From positions 1 to 24,746 of the forward strand of contig CAZAJX010000027.1 of the NCBI GenBank assembly GCA_964485815.1: a DNA stretch of 24,746 nt, written 5' to 3'. Below, in pieces: positions 1-6,965 of this stretch. The translations under genes were made by a program, and so were the position numbers. Each line of letters begins with the position of its first letter. Positions within the stretch are counted from its first letter, which is position 1. The notes below the pieces were generated by a model. The model saw nothing but the letters and a program-made list of their open reading frames with translations. It did no database searches and was not told where the DNA came from. The stretch comes from SFLA01 sp964485815 (GTDB lineage Bacteria; Bacillota; Clostridia; Oscillospirales; CAG-382).

Positions 1-1
1 A

Positions 2-760
2 AATACAGGCAAAATGGGAGATGTGGACGGTCCCGCCTTCGCCGTATATTCCAACCAAGGCTATTCGGGCGCATCTGCTGTGCTCGACCTTGAGGGAATG
101 GAAATAAAAACCCTTATGGATGACGGAAAATTCCTTAACGGCTACGTTTTTTTGGGAATTGATGTATATGCAGAAGAAGGCTATTGGATGAATTGTGTGG
201 ACGTAGGGCTGTGCTGGTCCGGCACTTCCGGCGGTTGGCACATATTCTATAATATGTATAAGCCCGTAAACGAAACCACTCGCACCTGGTACGAATCCGG
301 CAAAAAGCTTCCCAAAAACGATACTTACGTGATTTCTCTGCAGCTTATCGAGGACGAAAAAGCCCTGCTCACCGTTGAAGCGGTAAACGGCAAGTTCAAG
401 GATTCCGTGGAGGTAGAGGTCAAAGGCGCAAAGAAGGATGGAAGCAACACCGCTTTTCTGTTCAACGTAGCCCTCGATTACCCGCAAAACACCAAGGTGG
501 ATGTAAACGGCAACCCCAGCGATAACTGGAAGGATATTACCTACGGCAACACCGATAAGGGCGTGTATCTTAAATCCTTCCGCGCATACGATCTTACTTT
601 GTATAACGGCGAAGCGGCGACCGATTGGACAAACGATAAAAATTCCGCAGTAAGCATCTGGCCCGATAAAGCCGTTGGCTTTGATTACGCTCCCACGCAG
701 GTAGGCTTGTTTGACGGAACCGAATACTATATAAACCTTGATATGAACCGCAAGGATTAA
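2..760 (+). CDS. Secreted/extracellular beta-rich protein, 3' end only
   Basis: The reading frame is open back to the left edge of the window (base 2), so only the C-terminal part, about 253 residues, is visible; the ATG at 14 is probably an internal methionine. I do not recognise a family. The visible part is rich in Gly, Asp, Asn, Tyr and Trp, with alternating hydrophobic and polar stretches. It has no membrane segment and no cysteine-rich motif apart from two Cys near residues 61 and 67. This composition suits an extracellular beta-sandwich or carbohydrate-binding-like domain, but that is inference. It ends 13 bases before the lipoprotein gene at 774, with no terminator between, so the two are probably co-transcribed. 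Confidence 0.7.
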   Translation, partial: NTGKMGDVDGPAFAVYSNQGYSGASAVLDLEGMEIKTLMDDGKFLNGYVFLGIDVYAEEGYWMNCVDVGLCWSGTSGGWHIFYNMYKPVNETTRTWYESGKKLPKNDTYVISLQLIEDEKALLTVEAVNGKFKDSVEVEVKGAKKDGSNTAFLFNVALDYPQNTKVDVNGNPSDNWKDITYGNTDKGVYLKSFRAYDLTLYNGEAATDWTNDKNSAVSIWPDKAVGFDYAPTQVGLFDGTEYYINLDMNRKD

Positions 761-773
761 AGGCAGGTAATTT

Positions 774-1409
774 ATGAAAAAAATATTTGTAATTTTGTGT
801 CTTGCTCTCGCATTGGTGCTTTGCTCCTGCGGCGGTGACGAGGTATCAACTCCTTCGGCGGAAAGCACTCCCGCTTCCCCCGAGGAATCCGTAAATACAG
901 AGCAGTCGGTTCCCGAAGAATCCGTTCCCGAGGATTCCTCACAGCCCGAGCAAAGCGATGAGGATATTTCTCTCCCCGCAGATACGGATTACACCACAGC
1001 AGAGGTAAACGCAAGCGGACATTTTGTTTCCGATTACGAATGCGGGCTGGATATTGAGGTAATCTGGACATTGGAATCCGTTTCCGACGGCAAGGTGCTG
1101 TATACGGCGGAAATATATCTGGTTTCTTATTCCATAAAGCTCAGCGCACGGTACAGCGATTGTACTCTTGCCGTAAACGGCGAAGAGATTTCCTTTACAA
1201 CTCCTTCCATAGAGGCGGAGGGCGGCAAGGAACGTGCCCGCACCCATCTGGCATCGGTGGAAAAGGAATTGGAGTTAAGCTATGATATGCACATCTATAA
1301 CGTATCCGTTTCCTTCCCCTTCAGAGGAACCTACAACGGCGTAGCGCTTCCCAAATTGGAGGCATCTACGATTATAAACGTGCAGTCCGACGGAACTGTG
1401 GAATACTAA
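774..1409 (+). CDS. Small lipoprotein of unknown function
   Basis: A 211-residue protein with a lipoprotein signal: a short basic start (MKK), a hydrophobic stretch and the lipobox LCSC, making Cys19 the likely lipidated residue. Residues about 25-65 form a low-complexity linker of repeated Ser-Val-Pro-Glu-Glu and related units, of the kind that tethers a domain to the outer face of the membrane. The remaining 145 residues look beta-rich (many alternating Val/Ile/Tyr) and match no family I can name. A purine-rich site (AAAGGCAGG) lies upstream of the ATG. The gene follows the partial gene at 2-760 closely and is closed by a hairpin at 1415-1441. A similar acidic Ser/Pro/Glu linker occurs in the lipoprotein at 15799-16653. 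Confidence 0.85.
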   Translation: MKKIFVILCLALALVLCSCGGDEVSTPSAESTPASPEESVNTEQSVPEESVPEDSSQPEQSDEDISLPADTDYTTAEVNASGHFVSDYECGLDIEVIWTLESVSDGKVLYTAEIYLVSYSIKLSARYSDCTLAVNGEEISFTTPSIEAEGGKERARTHLASVEKELELSYDMHIYNVSVSFPFRGTYNGVALPKLEASTIINVQSDGTVEY

Positions 1410-1414
1410 AAAAC

Positions 1415-1441
1415 AAAACACCCTGAATTTGAGGGTGTTTT
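1415..1441. terminator. Bidirectional intrinsic terminator
   Basis: A perfect 10-bp stem, AAAACACCCT (1415-1424) with AGGGTGTTTT (1432-1441), around a 7-base loop. A-rich and T-rich flanks give a U tract in both directions. It lies between two convergent genes (stops at 1409 and 1454) and can serve both. Confidence 0.85.
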
Positions 1442-1453
1442 AATTTTTGGGTG

Positions 1454-3877
1454 TTATTTTCCCGCATATACCCGGAACAGAACTCCGTCATATTCGCCGA
1501 CGAAATCTCCGTCAAGACATTTTGTGGTGTTGTATATTACGCCGTGGCGGTTAGCTACTGCCTCGTACAGCCGCAAAGCAGATCCGCAGCCGCCGTCAAA
1601 CACCAAAATAAATCCGCCATCGGGGACATATACCTTTTCGTTCCAGTTCCTTATACTTCCGTCATCAAGATTATTTCCGTATTCCTTCAGATAATATTTT
1701 CCGTCCTCCGTGGGAGCGAAAACAAGAATATATTTATATCTCAGTCCGTGAGTCTTGGAATCGATATATTCCATACCCTCGTATTTTTCCGCCGAGGACA
1801 TATCCACGAGATAGGACGCGGCATCCTCAAAGGAATATTCCGTTTTGTTCGGCTTCGCGATACCGAAAATGTTGTCCTCGATAATAAAGTTATTGCCGTA
1901 TAAAAATCTGTATTCGTAGGTTTCCTCGGGATAAATAACTATATTGTGCTTAAACAGAGAGTATTCCGTGGGAGTTCCTCTCTTTTTGTAAGGGAGTTTG
2001 TCGGAAAGGAACACGTTATTTGTCATTTCCACCTTGTCGCAGGCGATGTCTGTTCCGTCCCCTCTGTCAGACCCGCCGTGGGCATCGAATATATGATATA
2101 TCGCCGTGCCCATATGTACGTTATCGTGGGCGTAATAGGAAGAGCCTGCAGAGCCGTCTGCCGCAATGGCGTGGCGGTCGAAATTAAATAAGTTTCCGTA
2201 AATCTCCGCTTCGGCTTGTCTGTACAAAGTAACTCCGTATCCGAATCCGTTTCGCTGGTTGTGGTGAATGTACGAGTGGGAAATTACCGCGCCTTTATAT
2301 CCCTCAACAAGAACTCCCGCTTCGGAAAAACCGCTTATCTCGCTGTTGGAAACGGTGGCGTTTTCTCCTCGTATCACAATTCCCCTGGATAAAATGAGGG
2401 AATAATAGTAATCGGTATAAGAGGTTCCTGCGGAGTTAAGTCCGCGTTTAAGGTGGGACATATGCCTTTCCGTGTCTGCTCCCGCGAAGGTCAGTCCCGT
2501 AAAGGTTGCGCCCTCGCTCAGTACGATACTCTCCTTCTGGCGCATACTCGTATATAACATACCGCCCTTGGATACCGTTCCGTCATCAAGCACCCTGCCT
2601 CTGTCGGATGCCAGCGTTACTCCCTCGGGCACCGTAAGGGTCAGCCCCGTAATGCTTATCTTTACACCGGTCGGGATAAATACCGTTTCACCGCTTTTCG
2701 CCTCCCGCAGAGCGGATACGAGGGAAGCCGTGTCGGTTGCCGTGTAATCACCCTCGGTAATGATATTGTCATATCCTTTTCCTCCGCCGAGAGGGTTTGA
2801 AAGATCCTTAACACCGTAGACCACGTCGTTTTCGGTTATGGAAATACTGTCTTTGTAATAATAGTAATTTGTAGTTCCGCTGTGGAGCGCCAGAGCATCT
2901 ATAATAAGCTCGGTTTCTCCTGCGGCTATTTTTTCAAGCAAAACGTAGGTTTCGTAAACGTCTGCAGGGAACATGGCACTTGTAATATCTGGCTCGACCT
3001 GCTCTACCAAAGGAGCGGGAGCTTCGGTCTTTGTTGCGACGAAGTTTCCTTCGGGCAGGGGAGTGGAATCGTCTTTATCGTTTTTATAATCCACCCCGTT
3101 TGCAAAAAACAGGTTATTTTTAAGGGTAAGTCCGTTTTCTCTGTCTGCAATACCGTTTTCACAGTGGTGAATAAAGCAATCGGTTACGGTGGCGCTTGAG
3201 TTGGGGAAAACGGTTATTCCGCTTTTGCTGAATGAGGCTATTTCGCAGTTGGAAATACTTATTCCCGTTCCGCTTATACGAATTCCGTTGTCTCTTTTAA
3301 AATCGTCGCTTTCGCCGGAAACGGAAACCACACCGCATATATTAATTCCCGTAACGGTTACGTTGTCGGCGCACACTAACAGCGTGCCCGATTGATGGGA
3401 AAGCTTTAATACTCCGCCCTCGTTTATGCCTCTGTCGGAAGCGAGTATTACTCCTTCCTTCAGCTTGGCGGTAAAGGATTCGGTGGCAAACAGATCGGCA
3501 ACGTCAATAACAACTCCCGAGGGAATGAATATTACCTCTCCCGATACGGCTTTTTCCACCGCCGCCTTGAACTCATCGTCGGTGGTTACGGTGTAATCTC
3601 CCTCGGTATATATCTTTCCGTCAAACTCTGCGCCCCCCGCGGAAGCACCCTTGTGCTCCCAGTCTTTGAGGGAGGCAATAATACTTTCCGCTTCATGCGC
3701 CTTGGTTTCGTTGTCGGCATCGGAAACGTAAAGGGAATACAGCCGTTTATAAAGCCCGCTTCCGTCGGCAACAAACAGCCGTTGCGGCGTCTGAAGCCCC
3801 GTTCCTTCATCCTTGCAGGCAAAAAGCAGGGGAAGCAGGAAAACTATACATAAAATTAACGCAATACTCCGTTTCAT
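1454..3877 (-). CDS. Large lipoprotein with two tandem right-handed beta-helix domains
   Basis: A 807-residue protein. I start it at the ATG at 3877 because it gives a clean lipoprotein signal (lipobox LFAC, Cys21), and because the longer open frame runs back into the promoter. Two similar units follow, each starting with GDYT and containing a (V/I)FIP(S/T)GV motif and an LASDRG motif, then short repeats of the N-x-(I/V)-x-(N/G)-(N/C) kind. These are hallmarks of parallel beta-helix (pectate lyase/Pel-like) folds that bind or cleave polysaccharides. The first unit spans roughly residues 75-270 and the second 375-640. The last 150 residues form a different domain with the motif VPDGGF, also found in the dockerin protein at 8948-12457. 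Probable role: surface-anchored glycan-binding protein or lyase; no catalytic residues can be assigned by eye. Confidence 0.8.
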   Translation of the reverse strand: MKRSIALILCIVFLLPLLFACKDEGTGLQTPQRLFVADGSGLYKRLYSLYVSDADNETKAHEAESIIASLKDWEHKGASAGGAEFDGKIYTEGDYTVTTDDEFKAAVEKAVSGEVIFIPSGVVIDVADLFATESFTAKLKEGVILASDRGINEGGVLKLSHQSGTLLVCADNVTVTGINICGVVSVSGESDDFKRDNGIRISGTGISISNCEIASFSKSGITVFPNSSATVTDCFIHHCENGIADRENGLTLKNNLFFANGVDYKNDKDDSTPLPEGNFVATKTEAPAPLVEQVEPDITSAMFPADVYETYVLLEKIAAGETELIIDALALHSGTTNYYYYKDSISITENDVVYGVKDLSNPLGGGKGYDNIITEGDYTATDTASLVSALREAKSGETVFIPTGVKISITGLTLTVPEGVTLASDRGRVLDDGTVSKGGMLYTSMRQKESIVLSEGATFTGLTFAGADTERHMSHLKRGLNSAGTSYTDYYYSLILSRGIVIRGENATVSNSEISGFSEAGVLVEGYKGAVISHSYIHHNQRNGFGYGVTLYRQAEAEIYGNLFNFDRHAIAADGSAGSSYYAHDNVHMGTAIYHIFDAHGGSDRGDGTDIACDKVEMTNNVFLSDKLPYKKRGTPTEYSLFKHNIVIYPEETYEYRFLYGNNFIIEDNIFGIAKPNKTEYSFEDAASYLVDMSSAEKYEGMEYIDSKTHGLRYKYILVFAPTEDGKYYLKEYGNNLDDGSIRNWNEKVYVPDGGFILVFDGGCGSALRLYEAVANRHGVIYNTTKCLDGDFVGEYDGVLFRVYAGK

Positions 3878-3902
3878 ACCGTTACCGTCCCAAATGTTTT
3901 TT

Positions 3903-3940
3903 ATCGGTTTATTATATACCGATTCCGCCCGCGCGGTCAA
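3903..3940 (-). promoter_or_regulatory. Promoter of the beta-helix lipoprotein gene, with inverted repeat over the -10
   Basis: On the minus strand TTGACC (3940-3935) and TATAAT (3916-3911) are 18 bases apart. The -10 box is framed by a perfect inverted repeat, ATCGGT (3903-3908) and ACCGAT (3918-3923), a plausible repressor site. Transcription would start near 3904, giving a leader of about 27 bases to the ATG at 3877. Confidence 0.65.
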
Positions 3941-3959
3941 CAGTTTTTTTAAAAACGTA

Positions 3960-3988
3960 TTGTAAAAAGCAAAATAAAGTATTATAAT
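3960..3988 (+). promoter_or_regulatory. Promoter of the AI-2E family transporter gene
   Basis: TTGTAA (3960-3965), a 17-base spacer, then a perfect TATAAT (3983-3988), 37 bases upstream of the ATG at 4026. A strong ribosome binding site (AAGAAGGAGAG) precedes the start. The promoter is divergent from that of the beta-helix lipoprotein gene. Confidence 0.7.
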
Positions 3989-4025
3989 TTATTCAAACCA
4001 ACCTATTTAAGAAGGAGAGCACGGT

Positions 4026-5186
4026 ATGAAAAAGTTCAGCATAGATTGGAAGACCTGCTTCAGAGTGGGAATAAGCCTGTTCGCGCTTTATCTCGCCATC
4101 ACGTATTGGGATAAGGTATCATCCTTTGTGGGCGTGGCTCTGGGTGCGGCGGCACCTCTGCTTATCGGCGCAGTTGTCGCATATCTGGTAAACCTGCTTA
4201 TGGCAAGGTACGAGAAATGGTTTTTCCCCCGTTCGGAGAAAAAGTTTGTCTGCCGTGTGCGCCGTCCCCTTTGTATGACGTGCGCTTACGTGACCTTGGT
4301 TGCCGTGGTTGCTCTCGTGGTGGCGTTGGTAGTGCCTCAGCTCTATTCCTGCGTAAAACTGCTTGTATCAAAGATCCCCGGCGTTATAAATTACGTGATC
4401 GACCTTTTGGATAAATATCACCTGCTTTCCGAGGAATATTTGTCCCAGCTTGAAAAGATAGACTGGAAATCCCGCCTTGACCAGATATTAGGCATCATTA
4501 CGTCGGGTATCGGCAACGTTATGGATGTGGTCATCTCCACCGTAACCGCCCTTTTCTCGGGTCTGGTTACCGCCCTTATCAGCATAATTTTCTCCATATA
4601 CCTGCTTTCCTCCAAGGAGCGCATCGCTTCCCAGATTACCCGCCTTTTAAAGCGTATCGTAAAGCCCCGCACCTACAGCCGCGTGCTTCACGTTGCGGAC
4701 GTAGTCAACCAAAGCTTCCGTAAATATATCGTGGGTCAGTGTACCGAAGCGGTCATTCTCGGCGTGCTGTGTGCCTTGGGTATGTGGATATTGCAGATAC
4801 CTTACGCCGCGATGATCGGCGCATTCGTTGCGTTTACAGCCCTCATTCCCGTGGCGGGAGCGTATATCGGCGCAGGCGTGGGCGCGTTTATGATTCTCAC
4901 CGTGTCCCCCGTAAAGGCGCTTATCTTCCTTGTGTTTATAATAATACTCCAGCAGATAGAGGGTAACCTTATATATCCCAAGGTGGTAGGTTCTTCTATC
5001 GGTCTTCCCGGCATATGGGTGCTTGCCGCCGTAACCGTCGGCGGAGGAGTAATGGGCGTAACCGGTATGCTTATCGGCGTTCCCGTCGCCGCCGCAGCGT
5101 ATAAGCTCCTCGGCGAATGGGTGAATTCTCCCCGCGAGGATGAGCAAAAGGGCAAGTATGGCCTTAAAATGAGAAATGATAAATGA
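4026..5186 (+). CDS. AI-2E family transporter (PerM/YdiK-type membrane protein)
   Basis: A 386-residue polytopic membrane protein. Hydrophobic segments lie near residues 15-30, 35-60, 80-105, 160-200 and 235-365, with a hydrophilic central region typical of this family. The family signature is clear near residue 309, in the stretch QQIEGNLIYPKVVG, and is followed by glycine-rich membrane helices ending near residue 365. Members of this family are described as exporters of autoinducer-2 or as putative permeases or sodium/proton antiporters. The substrate cannot be predicted from sequence. The gene has its own promoter and a terminator at 5205-5230, so it appears to be monocistronic. Confidence 0.9.
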   Translation: MKKFSIDWKTCFRVGISLFALYLAITYWDKVSSFVGVALGAAAPLLIGAVVAYLVNLLMARYEKWFFPRSEKKFVCRVRRPLCMTCAYVTLVAVVALVVALVVPQLYSCVKLLVSKIPGVINYVIDLLDKYHLLSEEYLSQLEKIDWKSRLDQILGIITSGIGNVMDVVISTVTALFSGLVTALISIIFSIYLLSSKERIASQITRLLKRIVKPRTYSRVLHVADVVNQSFRKYIVGQCTEAVILGVLCALGMWILQIPYAAMIGAFVAFTALIPVAGAYIGAGVGAFMILTVSPVKALIFLVFIIILQQIEGNLIYPKVVGSSIGLPGIWVLAAVTVGGGVMGVTGMLIGVPVAAAAYKLLGEWVNSPREDEQKGKYGLKMRNDK

Positions 5187-5201
5187 TGAATGAGAAATGA
5201 T
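5168..5201 (+). repeat. Short direct repeat spanning the stop codon of the AI-2E transporter gene
   Basis: The 13-mer AATGAGAAATGAT occurs at 5168-5180 and again at 5189-5201 (21-base period). The intervening bases are a similar AATGATG unit. The repeat covers the last codons and the TGA stop (5184-5186), so its expansion or contraction could alter the C-terminus. Confidence 0.7.
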
Positions 5202-5204
5202 GGT

Positions 5205-5230
5205 AAAAATCCGCCCTACGGCGGATTTTT
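5205..5230 (+). terminator. Intrinsic terminator after the AI-2E transporter gene
   Basis: Perfect 11-bp stem AAAAATCCGCC (5205-5215) with GGCGGATTTTT (5220-5230), loop CTAC, ending in a run of T. Confidence 0.85.
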
Positions 5231-5273
5231 TCATATTCATTAAATGCGGCGGGATAATATGTTTAAAAAACAA

Positions 5274-5304
5274 AAACAGCTTACCTTCAAAAGATAAGCT
5301 GTTT
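5274..5304 (-). terminator. Intrinsic terminator of the small XRE regulator gene
   Basis: Perfect 10-bp stem AAACAGCTTA (5274-5283) with TAAGCTGTTT (5295-5304). On the minus strand it is followed by two T runs. It overlaps the stop codon of the regulator (5303-5305). Confidence 0.7.
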
Positions 5305-5521
5305 ATTTCAATTTTCTCGGATAATCTATAAGTCCCAAAAGATAATCGACAGAAACGTTATAGTACTCTGCAAGTTTAACGTATTTGTCGACGCCCATCA
5401 TCTGAACGCCGGTTTCCCACTTGCTTACCTGTTGTCTGGTAGTGCCGAGAAGTTTTGCAATATCATTTTGAGAAAGGTCACGATCTTCGCGCAGATCTTT
5501 CAATCTTCGATACATATTCAT
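5303..5521 (-). CDS. Small XRE-family DNA-binding regulator
   Basis: A 72-residue protein that is almost entirely one helix-turn-helix domain of the Cro/CI (XRE) type. The recognition region reads SQNDIAKLLGTTRQQVSKWE, with the typical (V/L)SKWE ending, followed by PxLxKLAxYYNVSVDYLLG-like residues. There is no sensor domain, so it probably acts as a simple dimeric repressor. The start at 5521 is supported by a strong AAGGAGG site seven bases upstream. It is divergent from the gene at 5641, and the shared 119-base gap holds repeated GCACYTTA elements, so it likely represses that gene and itself. Confidence 0.9.
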   Translation of the reverse strand: MNMYRRLKDLREDRDLSQNDIAKLLGTTRQQVSKWETGVQMMGVDKYVKLAEYYNVSVDYLLGLIDYPRKLK

Positions 5522-5542
5522 CTTCTCGCCTCCTTGCGCACG

Positions 5543-5614
5543 ATTATATCACGCACTTTATAAGATGCGCTTGACTTGCACCTTAAAAGGTGCTAAAATG
5601 TATTGTGCACTTAA
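5543..5614. promoter_or_regulatory. Divergent promoter region with operator palindromes
   Basis: Plus-strand promoter: TTGACT (5571-5576), 17-base spacer, TAAAAT (5594-5599), for the gene at 5641. The spacer contains a perfect palindrome, GCACCTT-AA-AAGGTGC (5578-5593), that fits exactly between the two boxes. Related half-sites GCACTTTA (5554-5561) and GCACTTAA (5607-5614) flank it, the first inside an imperfect palindrome at 5552-5569. A minus-strand TATAAT (5548-5543) lies upstream of the XRE regulator. Best reading: the operator of the XRE protein. Confidence 0.7.
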
Positions 5615-5640
5615 AGAAACCAAACAATACGGGAGGCAAT

Positions 5641-5913
5641 ATGGAAAGTTTACTTGATGAATTGTGGGATTTGTATTTGTCTGATAAAAATTCGCAGGCA
5701 ACCGACGAAGAAGTGTTTGTAACAGACATGATGGCGCAGGACGAGGAGATGCTTAGAGCAGCAGATTTGAACGAAAGGCAAGAGATGCTTCTCGGGGTTT
5801 TGATCTCCAATAGGGAGCTTTTTACAGAAATATACGGCAAAGCGTGTTTCAAGAAAGGCGTGCAGTTTGCAACAAAATATCTGCTGGAAGCAATTAAAGC
5901 AGACAAACGATAA
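5641..5913 (+). CDS. Small DUF6809-like protein
   Basis: A 90-residue acidic, mostly helical protein. The start at 5641 is chosen because GGGAGGCAAT precedes the ATG; a longer frame back to 5590 begins before the -10 box. The pattern of an N-terminal LLDELW, a central Leu-Asn-Glu-rich helix and a C-terminal F-x-x-G-x-x-x-A-x-x-x-L-x-E-A helix resembles the DUF6809 proteins of Clostridia, which have no known function and often sit beside phage-like regulators. There is no signal peptide or membrane segment. Expression is probably controlled by the divergent XRE regulator. Confidence 0.6.
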   Translation: MESLLDELWDLYLSDKNSQATDEEVFVTDMMAQDEEMLRAADLNERQEMLLGVLISNRELFTEIYGKACFKKGVQFATKYLLEAIKADKR

Positions 5914-6009
5914 TCAGCTTTTGGTCAGCAGAGCAAAAGCTTCCCAATGTATCAAACGCACAGCAGTAAAATCAGCGAAGAGCGCATTGAAGCATTTGGA
6001 TGCAGAATG

Positions 6010-6060
6010 AATTTTCGCTAGCGGTAGCTGTAGTAATCTACAGCGAGCGACGCGAAAATT
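6010..6060. repeat. Long imperfect hairpin
   Basis: Outer arms AATTTTCGC (6010-6018) and GCGAAAATT (6052-6060) pair perfectly. Inner arms GCTGTAG (6027-6033) and CTACAGC (6038-6044) close on a TAAT loop, with a short internal loop between. No T run follows directly, so it is not a classical terminator. Confidence 0.65.
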
Positions 6061-6082
6061 TATAGAAACGCAAAACAAAAAG

Positions 6083-6118
6083 AAAATTCCGTAGGCGATT
6101 TTCGTCTACGGAATTTTT
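6083..6118. terminator. Bidirectional terminator-like hairpin
   Basis: A 12-bp stem, AAAATTCCGTAG (6083-6094) with CTACGGAATTTT (6106-6117), extended inside by GCGA/TCGT pairing, with a T run after it on the plus strand. It may end transcripts from 5641 or from the minus-strand argS-yebC unit. Confidence 0.7.
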
Positions 6119-6143
6119 ACCTTGTTTGTTTGCTGTGGAATTC

Positions 6144-6164
6144 GGCGGGGGCAAGCCGCCCGCC
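6144..6164. repeat. GC-rich REP-like palindrome
   Basis: GGCGGG (6144-6149) pairs with CCCGCC (6159-6164) inside a very GC-rich segment ending in CCGCCCTACA. It is set in AT-rich surroundings, as in the short dispersed palindromic repeats common in Clostridia genomes. Confidence 0.5.
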
Positions 6165-6245
6165 CTACATTAGGAAACACGCAAAACAAAACTTTTTAAA
6201 TAATTTTGCGTTTCGATCTGCGCCGAATGCTAAATGCGCATCAAA

Positions 6246-6962
6246 TTATTCCCAGTTGTGGTATACTTGGGTTACGTCATCATTGTCGTCCAGCGCATCC
6301 AAAAGCTTTTGCATTTTGATAAGATGCTCTTCGTCGGTGAGTGTAACGTAGTTTGCGGGGATCTTTTCCACTTCCGCGCTTTCGTATTTATAACCCTTTT
6401 CGGTGAGCGCGTCCGCAACGGAGCGAAGGTCTGCAGGGTCGGTATAAACCTCAAACATCTCTTCCTCGGGCACGAAATCCTCTGCGCCGCATTCCAGCGC
6501 GTCTTCCATCGCCTTGTCTTCGTCCAGACCCTCGGAGGGAATGTATATAACGCCCTTGGAGGAGAACATAAAGGATACGCAACCCGTAGTTCCCAGATTT
6601 CCGCCGAACTTATCGAAATAATGTCTTACGTCTGCGGCAGTACGGTTACGGGAATCGGTAGCGGCTTCAACTATAACCGCAACTCCGCCGGGGCCGTAGC
6701 CCTCGTAAACCATTTCCTCATATTCCACCGCGTCTGCGCCGGAAGCCTTTTTAATAACTCTGTCAATATTATCGTTTGGCACGTTAAGAGATTTTGCCTT
6801 TTGGATAAGATCTCTCAGCTTGCTGTTGGACGTGGGGTCGGGACCGCCCTCACGCACTGCGATAGTCATTTCTTTACCTATTTTTGTAAATACCTTTGCA
6901 CGTGCGGAATCGGTCTTTTCCTTTTTGTGCATTATGTTTTTCCATTTAGAATGTCCGGACAT
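6246..6962 (-). CDS. yebC: YebC/PmpR family regulator or translation factor
   Basis: A 238-residue protein, the usual length for the family. It opens with the near-invariant MSGHSKWKNIMHKK and has the conserved REGGPDPTSN-(S)-LRDLIQKA stretch, GYGPGGVA and DSRNRTAADVRH motifs. Members are cytosolic proteins described as transcriptional regulators; a bacterial member and mitochondrial TACO1 are linked to translation through proline-rich stretches. A GGAGGAG ribosome binding site lies inside the last codons of the upstream argS. The start is 3 bases after the argS stop, so the two genes are translationally linked. Confidence 0.95.
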   Translation of the reverse strand: MSGHSKWKNIMHKKEKTDSARAKVFTKIGKEMTIAVREGGPDPTSNSKLRDLIQKAKSLNVPNDNIDRVIKKASGADAVEYEEMVYEGYGPGGVAVIVEAATDSRNRTAADVRHYFDKFGGNLGTTGCVSFMFSSKGVIYIPSEGLDEDKAMEDALECGAEDFVPEEEMFEVYTDPADLRSVADALTEKGYKYESAEVEKIPANYVTLTDEEHLIKMQKLLDALDDNDDVTQVYHNWE

Positions 6963-6965
6963 ATT

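Larger units (their letters stand above)
5914..6245. other. Gene-free 332-base region dense in palindromes
   Basis: I see no credible gene here. The stretch holds, in order, a hairpin at 5916-5941 (AGCTTTTG with CAAAAGCT), a long hairpin at 6010-6060, a terminator-like hairpin at 6083-6117, a GC-rich palindrome at 6144-6164, and an inverted repeat at 6179-6211 (ACGCAAAA with TTTTGCGT). An 11-bp inverted repeat, GAAACGCAAAA (6065-6075) and TTTTGCGTTTC (6204-6214), frames part of it, and the 13-mer ACGCAAAACAAAA occurs at both 6068-6080 and 6179-6191. It lies between the ends of two convergent units, so part of it acts as terminators; the rest looks like REP/MITE-type repeat material or a structured RNA. 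Confidence 0.6.

Noticed and set aside
5914..6130. CRISPR array or integron attC site
   Set aside because: The hairpins differ from one another, there are no regularly spaced repeats, and no cas or integrase gene is present.
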